Shown here in pieces: positions 26,130 to 34,522 of a DNA stretch of 64,000 nt. The notes beneath the pieces are model-generated. The model was not told the DNA's origin. It did not search any database and worked only from the letters and a program-made list of their open reading frames with translations. Location: positions 32,382 through 96,381 of the forward strand of contig NZ_LMUT01000009.1 in NCBI RefSeq assembly GCF_009765785.1, in the 5' to 3' direction. Position 1 is the stretch's first letter; each line of letters begins with the position of its first letter. The translations under genes were made by a program, and so were the position numbers. The stretch is from Granulicella sp. L46 (lineage in GTDB: Bacteria > Acidobacteriota > Terriglobia > Terriglobales > Acidobacteriaceae).

Positions 26130-26386
26130 ACCCAAGGCCTTTGCCGTTCTTTCTGTCATTCCCTCTGGGAATCTGCTTCTTCTGTTGCTCGTTTTACGCC
26201 GTCATCCTAGAGCGAAGCGAAGGATCCCTGTATTTGTTCTTGCCTTTCTTCGACAATTTCTGAAAGAAATTGTCATTCCGAGCACAGCGAGGAACCCGCT
26301 TTCTCCCGTTCTTGCCCTTGCTGTTCTTTCTGTCATTCCCTCTGGGAATCTGCTGTCTGCTCCTAGCCGCGCGTATCCTCCAGACA
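26130..26386. repeat. Repeat-dense gap before the DUF2071 pseudogene
   Basis: Three GTCATTCC...CTGCTTCT-type elements (about 26155, 26273 and 26333), one GTCATCCTAGAGCGAAG element (about 26200) and TTGC hexamer runs follow one another. No gene is supported. Confidence 0.7.
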
Positions 26387-27048
26387 GTGTCCACCTTCCT
26401 CACGGCCGAATGGCGCAAGCTGATCATGGCCCAATATGACGTGAAGCCGAAGCTTTTGATGCCCTATCTTCCAAAGGGCGTGGAACTCGACCTCTATGAA
26501 GGCCGCTGCTACGTCTCCCTCGTAGCGTTCCTCTTCGACCGCGTACGCCTAAAAGGCCTCCCCATTCCCTTCCACACCCGCTTCGAAGAAATAAACCTCC
26601 GCTTCTACGTCCGCCGCACAGAACCCGACGGCACCTACAAACGCGGAGTCGTCTTCATCCGCGAATTCGTCCCCCGCCGCGCCATCGCATCCGTCTCTCC
26701 TCCGAATCCCTCACCGTCGGCTACGGCTGGGATCTAGGTGGTCGCTCGCACAGCCTCTCCGTAGAAGCCGCCCCTATACCCCATCACATCCTCGCTAACA
26801 GCGAAGAAGACTTCATCACCGAGCACTACTGGGGCTACACCAAACGCAGCGACGGCACCACCTCCGCCTACCAGGTCGAACACCCAAGCTGGCAGACTTA
26901 CAAGCCCCGCAGCTACGAGATCGCCGTCGACTTCGGCCTGCTCTATGGCCAATCCTTCGCCTTCCTGACCGACCAATGGGTCTCCAGCGTCCTACTCGCG
27001 GAAGGTTCCGCCGTCAGCGTTCACTCCGGTTCTCGCCTGAGCGCATAA
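26387..27048 (+). pseudogene. DUF2071 (YqjF-like) gene, disrupted by an internal deletion and frameshift
   Basis: The first part (GTG at 26387, STFLTAEWRKLIMAQYDV through FVPRRAIA) and the second part (RHRIRLSSESLTVGYGWDL through the TAA at 27048) are both clear DUF2071 sequence but in different frames. The break lies at about 26680-26695. The family's usual segment between these blocks is missing, so a short deletion rather than a single-base slip caused the shift. The short repeat GCCATCGC at the junction fits deletion between direct repeats. As it stands the first frame ends at 26737. Function of the intact family is unknown (uncharacterised, acetoacetate-decarboxylase-like fold). Confidence 0.8.
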
Positions 27049-27057
27049 ACTATTCAA

Positions 27058-28101
27058 ATGGCACGTGCCCGACAGATCTCAAAGTCCGACCAGCCCGACC
27101 CAGAAACCTGGCTGCGCGGCCTTCCCAAAGCCGAGCTCCACCTCCACCTCGAAGGCTCCATCACCCCCGAAACACTAGTCGAGCTCTCCAAGCGCAACGA
27201 CCCCACGCCACTCACCCTCGCCGAAGCTCGCGGCGTCTACTCCTACCACGACTTCCCCAGCTTCCTACTCTGCTTCAAAGCCGTCACCACCCGCCTCCAC
27301 ACCCCCGCCGACTACGAGCTCATCACCTACAACATGCTCCGCGACCTCGCTCAGCAGGGCGTTCGCCACGCCGAAGTCTACATCTCCATCGGCATCCTTT
27401 ACTGGCAGGACCGTCTCGACGTCGACCTGGTCATCACCGCGATCGAACGTGGCCGCACCCGCGCCGAGGCCGACTTCAACATCTCTCTCCTCTGGATCAT
27501 CGATGCCGTCCGCCACTTCGGCGTCGAAGCCTGCGCCCGCGTCTTTCGCAAGGCCGCCGACCTCCAACACCTCTACCCCAGCATCGTCGGCATCGGCATT
27601 GGAGGCAACGAGCTCCTCGGCCCCGCCCACGAATTCCGCGAGCTGTATCAGCAAGCCAAGGCCGCCGGCCTCCGCCTCACCTGCCACGCCGGCGAAAACA
27701 CCGGCCCGCAAAGCATCTGGGCCGCCGTCAACATCGGCGCCGAGCGCATCGGCCACGCCCTCTCCGCACAGGACGACCCCGATCTCATCGAAGTCCTCGT
27801 CGACCGCCAAATCCCCCTCGAGCTCAACATCACCAGCAACCTCCGCACCGGTTGTTGTCCTTCGCTGGAAGACCACCCCGTCCGTCGCTACTTCGAAGAA
27901 GGCCTCATGGTCACGCTCAACTCCGACGACCCACCCTTCTTCGGAGCCAATCTCCTCGACGAATATCTCCTGGCCCACCGCACCTTCGAGTTCCCTCTCG
28001 ACCAGCTCCGCGAACTAGCCGCCAACTCAATCGAAGCCAGCTTCCTCCCCCCCGAACGCAAACTCACCCTCCTCGCCGAAGTAGAGCGCTACGCCTTGTA
28101 G
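27058..28101 (+). CDS. Adenosine deaminase family amidohydrolase
   Basis: The 347-residue metal hydrolase has the ADA motifs: KAELHLHLEGS (metal ligands His28 and His30), a CHAGE block with the catalytic Glu, and TLNSDDPP with the metal-binding Asp. It deaminates adenosine or a related purine nucleoside. Members of the same family with similar NSDDPP blocks act on aminodeoxyfutalosine in menaquinone synthesis or on adenine, so the substrate is open. It begins 9 bp after the DUF2071 pseudogene; the two may share a transcript. Confidence 0.85.
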   Translation: MARARQISKSDQPDPETWLRGLPKAELHLHLEGSITPETLVELSKRNDPTPLTLAEARGVYSYHDFPSFLLCFKAVTTRLHTPADYELITYNMLRDLAQQGVRHAEVYISIGILYWQDRLDVDLVITAIERGRTRAEADFNISLLWIIDAVRHFGVEACARVFRKAADLQHLYPSIVGIGIGGNELLGPAHEFRELYQQAKAAGLRLTCHAGENTGPQSIWAAVNIGAERIGHALSAQDDPDLIEVLVDRQIPLELNITSNLRTGCCPSLEDHPVRRYFEEGLMVTLNSDDPPFFGANLLDEYLLAHRTFEFPLDQLRELAANSIEASFLPPERKLTLLAEVERYAL

Positions 28102-28103
28102 CC

Positions 28104-28132
28104 TTCCCCTACGCTCTACACTCTATCCCCTG
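28104..28132. repeat. Pyrimidine-rich interspersed repeat (family F)
   Basis: A CCCTACGCTCTACACTCTATCCCCTGCC run lies between the convergent adenosine deaminase-family gene and the secreted protein gene. Confidence 0.6.
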
Positions 28133-28134
28133 CC

Positions 28135-28695
28135 CTACTTCCCCGGAGGCGCCGGCACCATCACCGCATTCGGATCCACCTTCGGAATCCCAAAGTGCCC
28201 ACTCAGATGAACCAAATCCAGCGGCCGCAACTGCCCTGAAACCTGGATCACACTCATCTGCCGCGTTCCCCGAATCAACACCAGCACATTGTCGATATCG
28301 GCCCCAGTGAAGTGCAGCCAAAGATCCGTGAGCGGCTTCTGCGGCGTGGTGGCCTCCCGCGGCGACACGTTCCGATCCACCAGGTGCTTCCAACCCGCCG
28401 CATTGAAGGAGTCCACCAGCGCATGCATGTTCTCAGGAATATAAAAAGCCGGCTCATGATACCGATAGTTCTCCACCGTAATGCTATTCAACTGCATCGG
28501 AGGTCCTTCGCCGTCGTTCAGAAATCCCGTGGCCGACTCCAGCATGTCATGGTCGAACGTAAACGAAGTGTGGTTCGTCCGCTCTGACGTCAGATTCCTC
28601 AGCGCTTCGCGGACGCCAGCCGGTTCCTGCGCAACCCCAAACAGCGGAACAAACAGCATGACAGCAGACAGGAAACCCAACGCACACTTCTTCAT
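28135..28695 (-). CDS. Secreted protein of unknown function
   Basis: The ~186-residue product starts MKKCALGFLSAVMLFVPLFGVAQ, a clear signal peptide, preceded by GAGG five bases upstream of the ATG. The mature part is mixed alpha/beta with a repeated segment pattern (FDHDMLESATGF; WLHFTGADIDNVLVLIRG) and ends in a Pro-rich tail. I recognise no family. It is convergent with the adenosine deaminase-family gene. Confidence 0.75.
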   Translation of the reverse strand: MKKCALGFLSAVMLFVPLFGVAQEPAGVREALRNLTSERTNHTSFTFDHDMLESATGFLNDGEGPPMQLNSITVENYRYHEPAFYIPENMHALVDSFNAAGWKHLVDRNVSPREATTPQKPLTDLWLHFTGADIDNVLVLIRGTRQMSVIQVSGQLRPLDLVHLSGHFGIPKVDPNAVMVPAPPGK

Positions 28696-28885
28696 AAGCA
28701 CCTCGCTTCAGAATTAAACCACCTCGGCCCGAGAAAGTTGCGCCCCCCGGACAAATTGGCCTCCTCCCTTGATGTAGTTACGATGCATCGAACACCACCG
28801 TCAGCGCGCTCCTTCCGGTTCTCAGTCTGCTCTGGTTGCTGGTCAGCTCTATTGCAATTACCCTCAACCCTAGAGGTGGTCCCAG

Positions 28886-29605
28886 TTGGCAGAGTCATTG
28901 ATTCACAACACGTTCGCTCCTATAAAGAAGTTGTTCCCCAGCTGGCTTACCAATCCAGTGCGAAATGTCGTGACTGCCGTCCTCACCCCAATCACCTACA
29001 GCTACAGAACCGGTCACTTCCGCAGCAGCCTCAAAATGGCCGCCGTCACCCGCCACGGTGACCCCCTCCCCTGGTACACCTACCCCGCCATCGACTTCCT
29101 CAAGGATCGCAACTACGCCGGCAAAACCGTCTTGGAATTCGGCGGCGGCCAGTCAACGTTATGGTGGGCCGCGCACGCCGCCAGCGTCGTAACCTTCGAG
29201 GCCGACCGTGCCTGGCACGACCGCATCAAGAGCGGCATGCCCCCCAACGTCGACCTCAACCTCGTTCCCCGCGAAAACGGAAAGCAAGACGCCTTCCACG
29301 TCTCAAACATGCTGGCCACCAAGCCCCACCAGCAATACGACGTAGTCATCATCGACGGCCTCACCCGCGGCGACCTATTCGACATCGCCAGTAAATACGT
29401 AGCCCCCAACGGCATCATCATCTGCGACAACGCCGAGGGCTACGGCTTCTACGAAGGCTTCAAGGATCGCGGTTTCAGCCGGGTCGACTTCTACGGCAAC
29501 GCCCCCGGCATCCTTCTGCCTCACTGCACGTCCATCTTCTTCAACGCGACGTCCTTCGTCTTCGACCCCGCGGTACCCATCCGCAACGTCGCCAAAAACC
29601 CCTAG
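28886..29605 (+). CDS. SAM-dependent methyltransferase-like protein
   Basis: The 239-residue protein has a Rossmann-type glycine motif (KTVLEFGGGQSTLWW) followed by an acidic strand end (TFEAD) and VVIIDGL, as in class I methyltransferases of the FkbM/O-methyltransferase type. The acceptor is unknown. The TTG at 28886 follows a GAGG nine bases upstream; the first in-frame ATG (50 codons later) would cut off part of the conserved N-terminal region. It has no signal peptide and sits alone. Confidence 0.75.
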   Translation: MAESLIHNTFAPIKKLFPSWLTNPVRNVVTAVLTPITYSYRTGHFRSSLKMAAVTRHGDPLPWYTYPAIDFLKDRNYAGKTVLEFGGGQSTLWWAAHAASVVTFEADRAWHDRIKSGMPPNVDLNLVPRENGKQDAFHVSNMLATKPHQQYDVVIIDGLTRGDLFDIASKYVAPNGIIICDNAEGYGFYEGFKDRGFSRVDFYGNAPGILLPHCTSIFFNATSFVFDPAVPIRNVAKNP

Positions 29606-29629
29606 ACGCGAAATCGTTCCTGCCGCAGA

Positions 29630-29706
29630 TTTGTCATCCTTCGCCGCACCGGGTCCCCGGCGAGCGATCTTGGCTCACTGGGGTGGCTAGCCGGAGGATC
29701 TGCTGT
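29630..29706. repeat. GTCATCCTTCG-type repeat after the methyltransferase gene
   Basis: A single long element starts GTCATCCTTCGCC and ends GGAGGATCTGCTG, enclosing CCGGGTCCCCGG. It resembles families B and C in its ends but has a different core. Confidence 0.5.
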
Positions 29707-29724
29707 TTTATGCTTTCGCACTTA

Positions 29725-30768
29725 TTATTCCGGCGGCCTGGGCGCGAAGTAACCCTTCTTGGCGCGCACCACGTAGCGAGGATCTAGACTCTGCAAATAA
29801 ATGGTCCGGAACGATCCATCCTGCTTAAATCCCGCAGGAACGTAAACCAGCGAATACTGGCTGCGTAACTCAGCCTCAATATTCATGAAGCCTTCCGAAA
29901 CGTCTTCCATACGCACCGGAAAGAACGCACGTCCGCCCGTCGCATCCGAAATCCGCAACAGCACGTCATCGCCCTTGTCCCGGCTGGGCCCGGTATTCGT
30001 GCTGATCGTGTAGACAATCGTCTCCGCACGCTGGCACATCTTGATCGCGTCGTCTTCGGTCGCGCGGCTGTAATCATCATCGCCATCGGAGACCAGCACC
30101 ATCATCTTTCGTACATCCGCCGACTGCTTCAATGTCAGCATCTGGTCGCGGCACGTCTTGTACAGCGAGTCGTACAGCGCCGTTCCACCGCCCGGCCGCA
30201 GCCGGCTGATCCCGCTATCCAGCAGATCGACGCGGTTGGTGTAATCCTGCTCAATGTCGGTCTGCACATCGAAGCCCTCGACAAATGCCCGATCCACCGG
30301 ATGCATCACCTGCAACAGAAAATCGATCGCCGCCTGCTGTTCATACGCGAAGCGCTGCCGAATCGAGCTCGACGTGTCAATCATGATGCCCACGCGCAAT
30401 GGCAGATTCGTCTGCTGCACAAAACGAATAATGCGCTCTGGCGGACGTCCATCATCCAGCAGCCCGAAGTTCTGCTGCTGCAGCCCATTCACAAAGTTTC
30501 CGTGCTTGTCCGTAACCGCAAAGAAGAGATCCACTTCGCGCGAAAACAATTGCAACGTCTCAGTCGCCTGAGGCGGCTCTTGCTCAGGCTGCTGCGCCTC
30601 CGGAGTCTGCTGCGCAGGTGTCGCCGTGTTCTGCTGGTTCGTCGTCGAGGGCTGAGTGGTCGGAGTCTGGGTTTGTTGCGGCTGCGGGCTTTGTGCACCG
30701 GCGGCCAGCGCGATCGTGGCAGCACCGAGCAGCATGCCCGCCCATCGCACAATTCTAGAAAGATTCAT
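29725..30768 (-). CDS. Secreted VWFA-domain protein (acidobacterial VWFA family)
   Basis: The 347-residue protein has a signal peptide, a Gln/Thr/Pro-rich linker (about residues 25-68) and a von Willebrand factor A domain with a metal-ion-dependent adhesion motif DTSSS. It closely matches the wording of the acidobacterial VWFA-related family TIGR03436 (FGLLDDGRP and Y...LVYVP near the C-terminus). It probably binds a protein or surface ligand outside the cell. It is single, on the minus strand, next to the RluA gene. Confidence 0.9.
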   Translation of the reverse strand: MNLSRIVRWAGMLLGAATIALAAGAQSPQPQQTQTPTTQPSTTNQQNTATPAQQTPEAQQPEQEPPQATETLQLFSREVDLFFAVTDKHGNFVNGLQQQNFGLLDDGRPPERIIRFVQQTNLPLRVGIMIDTSSSIRQRFAYEQQAAIDFLLQVMHPVDRAFVEGFDVQTDIEQDYTNRVDLLDSGISRLRPGGGTALYDSLYKTCRDQMLTLKQSADVRKMMVLVSDGDDDYSRATEDDAIKMCQRAETIVYTISTNTGPSRDKGDDVLLRISDATGGRAFFPVRMEDVSEGFMNIEAELRSQYSLVYVPAGFKQDGSFRTIYLQSLDPRYVVRAKKGYFAPRPPE

Positions 30769-30812
30769 ACTTCCATCGTACCAATTGGACGCCTCCTGCG
30801 CCCGCTCCCGGA

Positions 30813-32171
30813 TTACGCTTCTACACCGCGAAGCTGCTCCAGCAATACCCCTAACTCCTCCGGAAGTTCCGCCGCCAGCGACAAGGCCTTTCCTGTCCGC
30901 GGATGCCCAAACTCCAGCGCCGCCGCATGCAGAAAATTCCGCTCTAACGACAGGCTCTCCTCGTCATCCCCCATCGCCGCACGACCCTTCCCGCCAGCTC
31001 CCGCGCCTTCCACCCGCCGAATCCGGTGCGGCGCCCCATACAGAAAATCACCCACCACCGGATGCCCGATCGCCTGCATGTGCACGCGGATCTGGTGCGT
31101 CCGCCCCGTCTCAATCCTCACCTCCAGCAGCGTGAACTTCCCATACGGTCCTTTTACCCGCTCCAACACCTTCCAGTGCGACACCGCACTGCGCCCACCT
31201 GCTCGCTTGGTCGTCATCCGGATGCGCCGCATAAGGTCGCGGCTGATCGGCAACTGGATCGTCCCTTCCTCACCCTTCACCTCGCCATGCACCAACGCCA
31301 GGTATGTCTTGCGCAACTGCCGCTCGGAGAACATCTCGCCCAGCGCGCGATGCGTCACGTCATTCTTGGCAACCACAATCAACCCACTCGTCTGCTTATC
31401 CAGCCGATGCACAATCCCCGGCCTCAAAGCCCCACCCACCGAGCTCAGCTTGTCTCCCGCGCCAAAGTGCCACAGCAGCGCATTCACCAGCGTTCCCTTG
31501 TTATGCTCTGCCGCACCCGACCCCGCATGCACCATCATCCCCGCCGGCTTATCCACCACCGCCAGGTCCTCATCCTCATACACAATCGTCAGCGGAATAT
31601 CTTCGGGCGTAGCATTCAGCGGCGCCGGCTTCGGATCGCCCTCGATCTCAATCCACTCGCCACCCTTCAGCTTCTGCTTCGCCTTCCCCGGCTTGCCCTC
31701 GACAGTAACCTGCCCCCCGTCGATCAACAGCACCACCCGAGCTCTACTGATCTCAGGAATCGCCTTCGCCAAATAAGCATCCAGCCTCATCCCCGCAGCG
31801 GCTGCTTCCGCCGCAAAGCTGCGCACGCCATCCTCAGCCTCCAGGTCATCCAGCACGGTGATCTCTCGCTCAACCTCCGGCTCGACATAAAGCCTCGGCA
31901 CCCCGTACCGCCGCACCGACATATCCGCCTCCTCCTGCGGATGCTTGCCTCCATTCGGCCCACTGGTCACCAAACCCGGCCGCCCCGCAAATGGGGACAC
32001 GTGCGGCGTAAAGTCCGCTGTGTCATACAGCGCCGGCCCCAGCGACTCCACATCTTTCCCCGCCTCGCGCAGAGCCGCCTCCCGCTCCTGCGCCACCGTC
32101 CGTGCAGCCCGATACTCCTGCTTCACGCTCTGGCGTCTCTTCCCCTTCGGCAACATATTCTGCGATGGCAT
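30813..32171 (-). CDS. RluA-family 23S rRNA pseudouridine synthase (RluD-like)
   Basis: The 452-residue protein has an S4 RNA-binding segment (about residues 118-185) and the RluA catalytic block GIVHRLDKQTSGL with the essential Asp, followed by GRTHQIRVH. RluD acts on 23S rRNA helix 69. About 115 extra residues precede the S4 domain, rich in charged residues. An internal Met at about residue 84 (MSVRRYG) is an alternative start, but the ATG at 32171 directly abuts the Lgt-like stop, which argues for coupled translation from the longer start. Confidence 0.9.
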   Translation of the reverse strand: MPSQNMLPKGKRRQSVKQEYRAARTVAQEREAALREAGKDVESLGPALYDTADFTPHVSPFAGRPGLVTSGPNGGKHPQEEADMSVRRYGVPRLYVEPEVEREITVLDDLEAEDGVRSFAAEAAAAGMRLDAYLAKAIPEISRARVVLLIDGGQVTVEGKPGKAKQKLKGGEWIEIEGDPKPAPLNATPEDIPLTIVYEDEDLAVVDKPAGMMVHAGSGAAEHNKGTLVNALLWHFGAGDKLSSVGGALRPGIVHRLDKQTSGLIVVAKNDVTHRALGEMFSERQLRKTYLALVHGEVKGEEGTIQLPISRDLMRRIRMTTKRAGGRSAVSHWKVLERVKGPYGKFTLLEVRIETGRTHQIRVHMQAIGHPVVGDFLYGAPHRIRRVEGAGAGGKGRAAMGDDEESLSLERNFLHAAALEFGHPRTGKALSLAAELPEELGVLLEQLRGVEA

Positions 32172-32936
32172 CTATGCAGTCTCCTTCAAAAACGTAAGCA
32201 TCAACCCACCAACCAACATCGCTCCCACCGCCAACCACTGCTGCGGATCAAGCCACGCATTCCCTGTCATCTCCACCGGCTGCGAAACCATGTCGAGCAG
32301 AAAACTAGCCGCTCCCCCCACAACCAACGCAATCGCCACCACCATCCCATCCCGCATTCGCCGCCTCAGCAAACCCATCAGCACCACCACCAGCGCCACC
32401 GACGCAATCGCCCCATAGATCGCCACCGGATGCAGGCGCACCGACCCATCGCCCCCCGGCATCACCGTCCCCCACGGCAGCCTCGTCGGCATCCCCACCT
32501 CTGTACCTTCGAAAAATCTTCCCAGGCTAAGCATCGCCGCCAACACCGCCGCGCAAGGCGCCCAGGCGTCCGCAACCTTCAGCAACGGCAGCCGCTTCCA
32601 TCGCAGATACGCCACCACCCCCACAGCCGAAAGCACCATCCCGCCGACCGTAAACGAAGGCAGCGCCAGCATCACCACCGGCAGACGCAAGAACCCATGC
32701 ACGTCCCCCGCAATCAACAGCAGCCGCGACGCCACAAACGCAGCCATAACCGAAAACAATCCCGCATCCCAAAGCTGCTCGGACGCCAGCCCCACCATCC
32801 GTGCCGTCTTCAGACTCAACCAAAGCGCAGCAATCAACCCAACCGCCGCACAAACCCCGTACATCGGCACGCGCAAAGGCCCCACCCGCAACACGCGCGG
32901 GACCATCATCGTCACCGTCTGAAAGAAAACGCTCAC
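32172..32936 (-). CDS. Lgt-like membrane protein with altered active-site blocks
   Basis: The 254-residue integral membrane protein has ~7 membrane segments and the order of blocks of prolipoprotein diacylglyceryl transferase. However, HGG before the second block reads VGG, GRxGNFINGE reads GRFFEGTEVG, and the late Arg-containing helix reads SFLLDMVSQP. HPVAIYG is retained in place of HPSQLYE. The catalytic His, Asn and late Arg are therefore not seen. It may be a non-canonical or inactive Lgt relative. Its TAG is immediately followed by the RluA-type ATG. Confidence 0.6.
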   Translation of the reverse strand: MSVFFQTVTMMVPRVLRVGPLRVPMYGVCAAVGLIAALWLSLKTARMVGLASEQLWDAGLFSVMAAFVASRLLLIAGDVHGFLRLPVVMLALPSFTVGGMVLSAVGVVAYLRWKRLPLLKVADAWAPCAAVLAAMLSLGRFFEGTEVGMPTRLPWGTVMPGGDGSVRLHPVAIYGAIASVALVVVLMGLLRRRMRDGMVVAIALVVGGAASFLLDMVSQPVEMTGNAWLDPQQWLAVGAMLVGGLMLTFLKETA

Positions 32937-32969
32937 CTATCGAGCATACGCGGAGCGACCCACCACCCC

Positions 32970-33004
32970 ACCCGATCCTCTATCCCCTAATCCCTATCCC
33001 CTGT
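32970..33004. repeat. Pyrimidine-rich interspersed repeat (family F)
   Basis: A CGATCCTCTATCCCCTAATCCCTATCCCCTG run lies between the Lgt-like gene and the 6S RNA gene. Confidence 0.55.
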
Positions 33005-33007
33005 ACT

Positions 33008-33206
33008 AAAAAAGACCGACCCGCTGGGCCGTACGGCGAGGCGCAGGTGAACCCGCCTATAAGCGGTGGGCCCTGACCGTGGCTCTTTAGGCTTTCCGGA
33101 CTGGCGGACCTAGCACACCGAGCCATTTATACGAGTCAGGACCCTGTTCAATGAGTATTGGTTCAACCTGCGGTATTCCCCGTACCTGCTTTGCAGGCCG
33201 GTCTCT
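33008..33206 (-). ncRNA. ssrS: 6S RNA
   Basis: The ~195-nt minus-strand transcript folds into one rod. AGACCGGCCTGC pairs with GCGGGTCGGTCT over 12 bp (33193-33204 with 33013-33024, one or two G-U), directly followed by TTTTTT. Inner helices pair 33031-33036 with 33180-33185, then 33042-33053 with 33160-33172 with one bulged A. 33069-33078 pairs with 33135-33144, and 33080-33085 with 33120-33125. A CCGC/GCGG hairpin sits on the 3' side of the central bubble, as in E. coli 6S RNA, and a CCGGAAAGCCTAAA block recalls its apical region. 6S RNA traps housekeeping RNA polymerase by mimicking an open promoter. No match search was run. Confidence 0.82.
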
Positions 33207-33213
33207 GCCTTGG

Positions 33214-33242
33214 ATGCTATCCGCCCGGCGAAGATTCCGCAA
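33214..33242 (-). promoter_or_regulatory. Promoter of the 6S RNA gene
   Basis: On the minus strand TTGCGG (33237-33242) and TAGCAT (33214-33219) are spaced by exactly 17 bases and place the start about 7-10 bases before the closing stem. A second copy of the block AAGATTCCGCAAC lies 20 bp further upstream (33251-33263). Confidence 0.65.
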
Positions 33243-33277
33243 CCCCACCAAAGATTCCGCAACTCGCCCCTCCCCAC

Positions 33278-34384
33278 CTAATTCCCTGAGCCCCCAGCCC
33301 CCTCCACCGTACTCGCCGGTCCACGCACCTCCGCAGCCTGCACCTTCGCCGCCCGCGCCTTTGCAATCAGCTTCTTCAACTTACCCTCCACGTCCTGATC
33401 CTCCCCCAGCATCTCCGCCGTCAACACCCCATCCGAATCAATCGTGAAGTAATGCGGGATAGCATTAATTCCAAATTCAGTACTCAGCGAGTGGTCTGTA
33501 TCGCGATACTGCACCCACGTCATCTCATTCTTTGCGACGAAGTCCTTCCACTTCGCCTCGTCGCTATCCCAGCTCACACTGATAATCACCAGCGGATCAT
33601 TCGCAAACTCTTTCGCGATCTTTTTCATGTGCGGCAACTCCCGGTTGCACGGCCCACACCACGTCGCCCAGAAGTCGATCAGCACCACCCGTCCACCCAT
33701 GCTATCCAGGTTGAACTTCGTTCCATCCATCGCCGTCACTTCGAACGGCGGAGCCATCTTGTGCGTCGCCAACTCCGGATCATCCGCAAAATGCTTGATG
33801 CGCAGCCACGCCGTATCCCCCGGCTTCATGTTGCTCAGGCACAACTGAAACTGCTTGCGCGCCTCATCCATCCTGCCCAGCTGCGCCTGCACTTCGCCCA
33901 CTTCGTACATTGCCGCCACGTTCTGCGGGTAAAGTTTCACTGCCTGCTGAAATGCCGCGAGCGCCTCTTCCAACTGCTCCGGCTTCGGCTTGTCCCCATC
34001 CCTCGCGATCAGTGCGCGCCCGCGGTCGTACTCCGCCACCGACTTCACCAGCGGCGTGGTCCCCACCGCTCCCACCTCCATCGCCGTACCGATCGCATCC
34101 TTGTAGCTACCCTGCTTCATCTGCAGCTTGTAGACCGCCGCCATGCATTCGACACATTGCCCACCAGCAATCTTGTTCGCCTTTTTGTAAGCATCGGCCG
34201 CAAACATCGGCTGCGTCTGCCGTTCCAGCTCCTTCGCTTCCTTCACCGCAGCAAGAAACTTTGGATTGGTGTGATAATCATCAGCCGCAGCAGCCTTCGC
34301 GTCTGTCCCTTGCGCAGTCGCCATCGTTGCGGCGAACGTCAGCAGCACAACCGCAGCCGCAAGAGCGCCTGTCTTGATGAACAT
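33278..34384 (-). CDS. Exported thioredoxin-like (TlpA/ResA-type) protein with TPR-like N-terminal part
   Basis: The 368-residue product has a signal peptide, a ~190-residue helical part with TPR-like segments (AFQQAVKLYPQNVAAMYEVG and QAQLGRMDEARKQFQ), and a thioredoxin domain with active site WCGPC. The active-site context FWATWCGPCNRELPHMKK is that of membrane-facing reductases in cytochrome c maturation (TlpA/ResA). A Pro and Glu-rich tail follows. It lies between zapA and the 6S RNA gene on the same strand. Its partner proteins are unknown. Confidence 0.88.
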   Translation of the reverse strand: MFIKTGALAAAVVLLTFAATMATAQGTDAKAAAADDYHTNPKFLAAVKEAKELERQTQPMFAADAYKKANKIAGGQCVECMAAVYKLQMKQGSYKDAIGTAMEVGAVGTTPLVKSVAEYDRGRALIARDGDKPKPEQLEEALAAFQQAVKLYPQNVAAMYEVGEVQAQLGRMDEARKQFQLCLSNMKPGDTAWLRIKHFADDPELATHKMAPPFEVTAMDGTKFNLDSMGGRVVLIDFWATWCGPCNRELPHMKKIAKEFANDPLVIISVSWDSDEAKWKDFVAKNEMTWVQYRDTDHSLSTEFGINAIPHYFTIDSDGVLTAEMLGEDQDVEGKLKKLIAKARAAKVQAAEVRGPASTVEGAGGSGN

Positions 34385-34522
34385 GGAATCCTCCCAGCGA
34401 AAACCTTAGGTGCGTGTGGATTCCATCATCCAGCAGGAAGCTTCCCGGATCAAGGGGTTTTCTTCAATGGGCTTTCAGAGTCGCGCCACCACGCCTCAGA
34501 AACACCCGCAGTCTGCGCTCCC

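Noticed and set aside
33008-33206. Reading the structured RNA on the plus strand, or as SRP RNA or RNase P RNA
   Set aside because: Only the minus strand has a T-run after the closing stem, an E. coli-like GGGTTCA / CCGGAAAGCC order and a spaced promoter; SRP and RNase P signature loops are absent.
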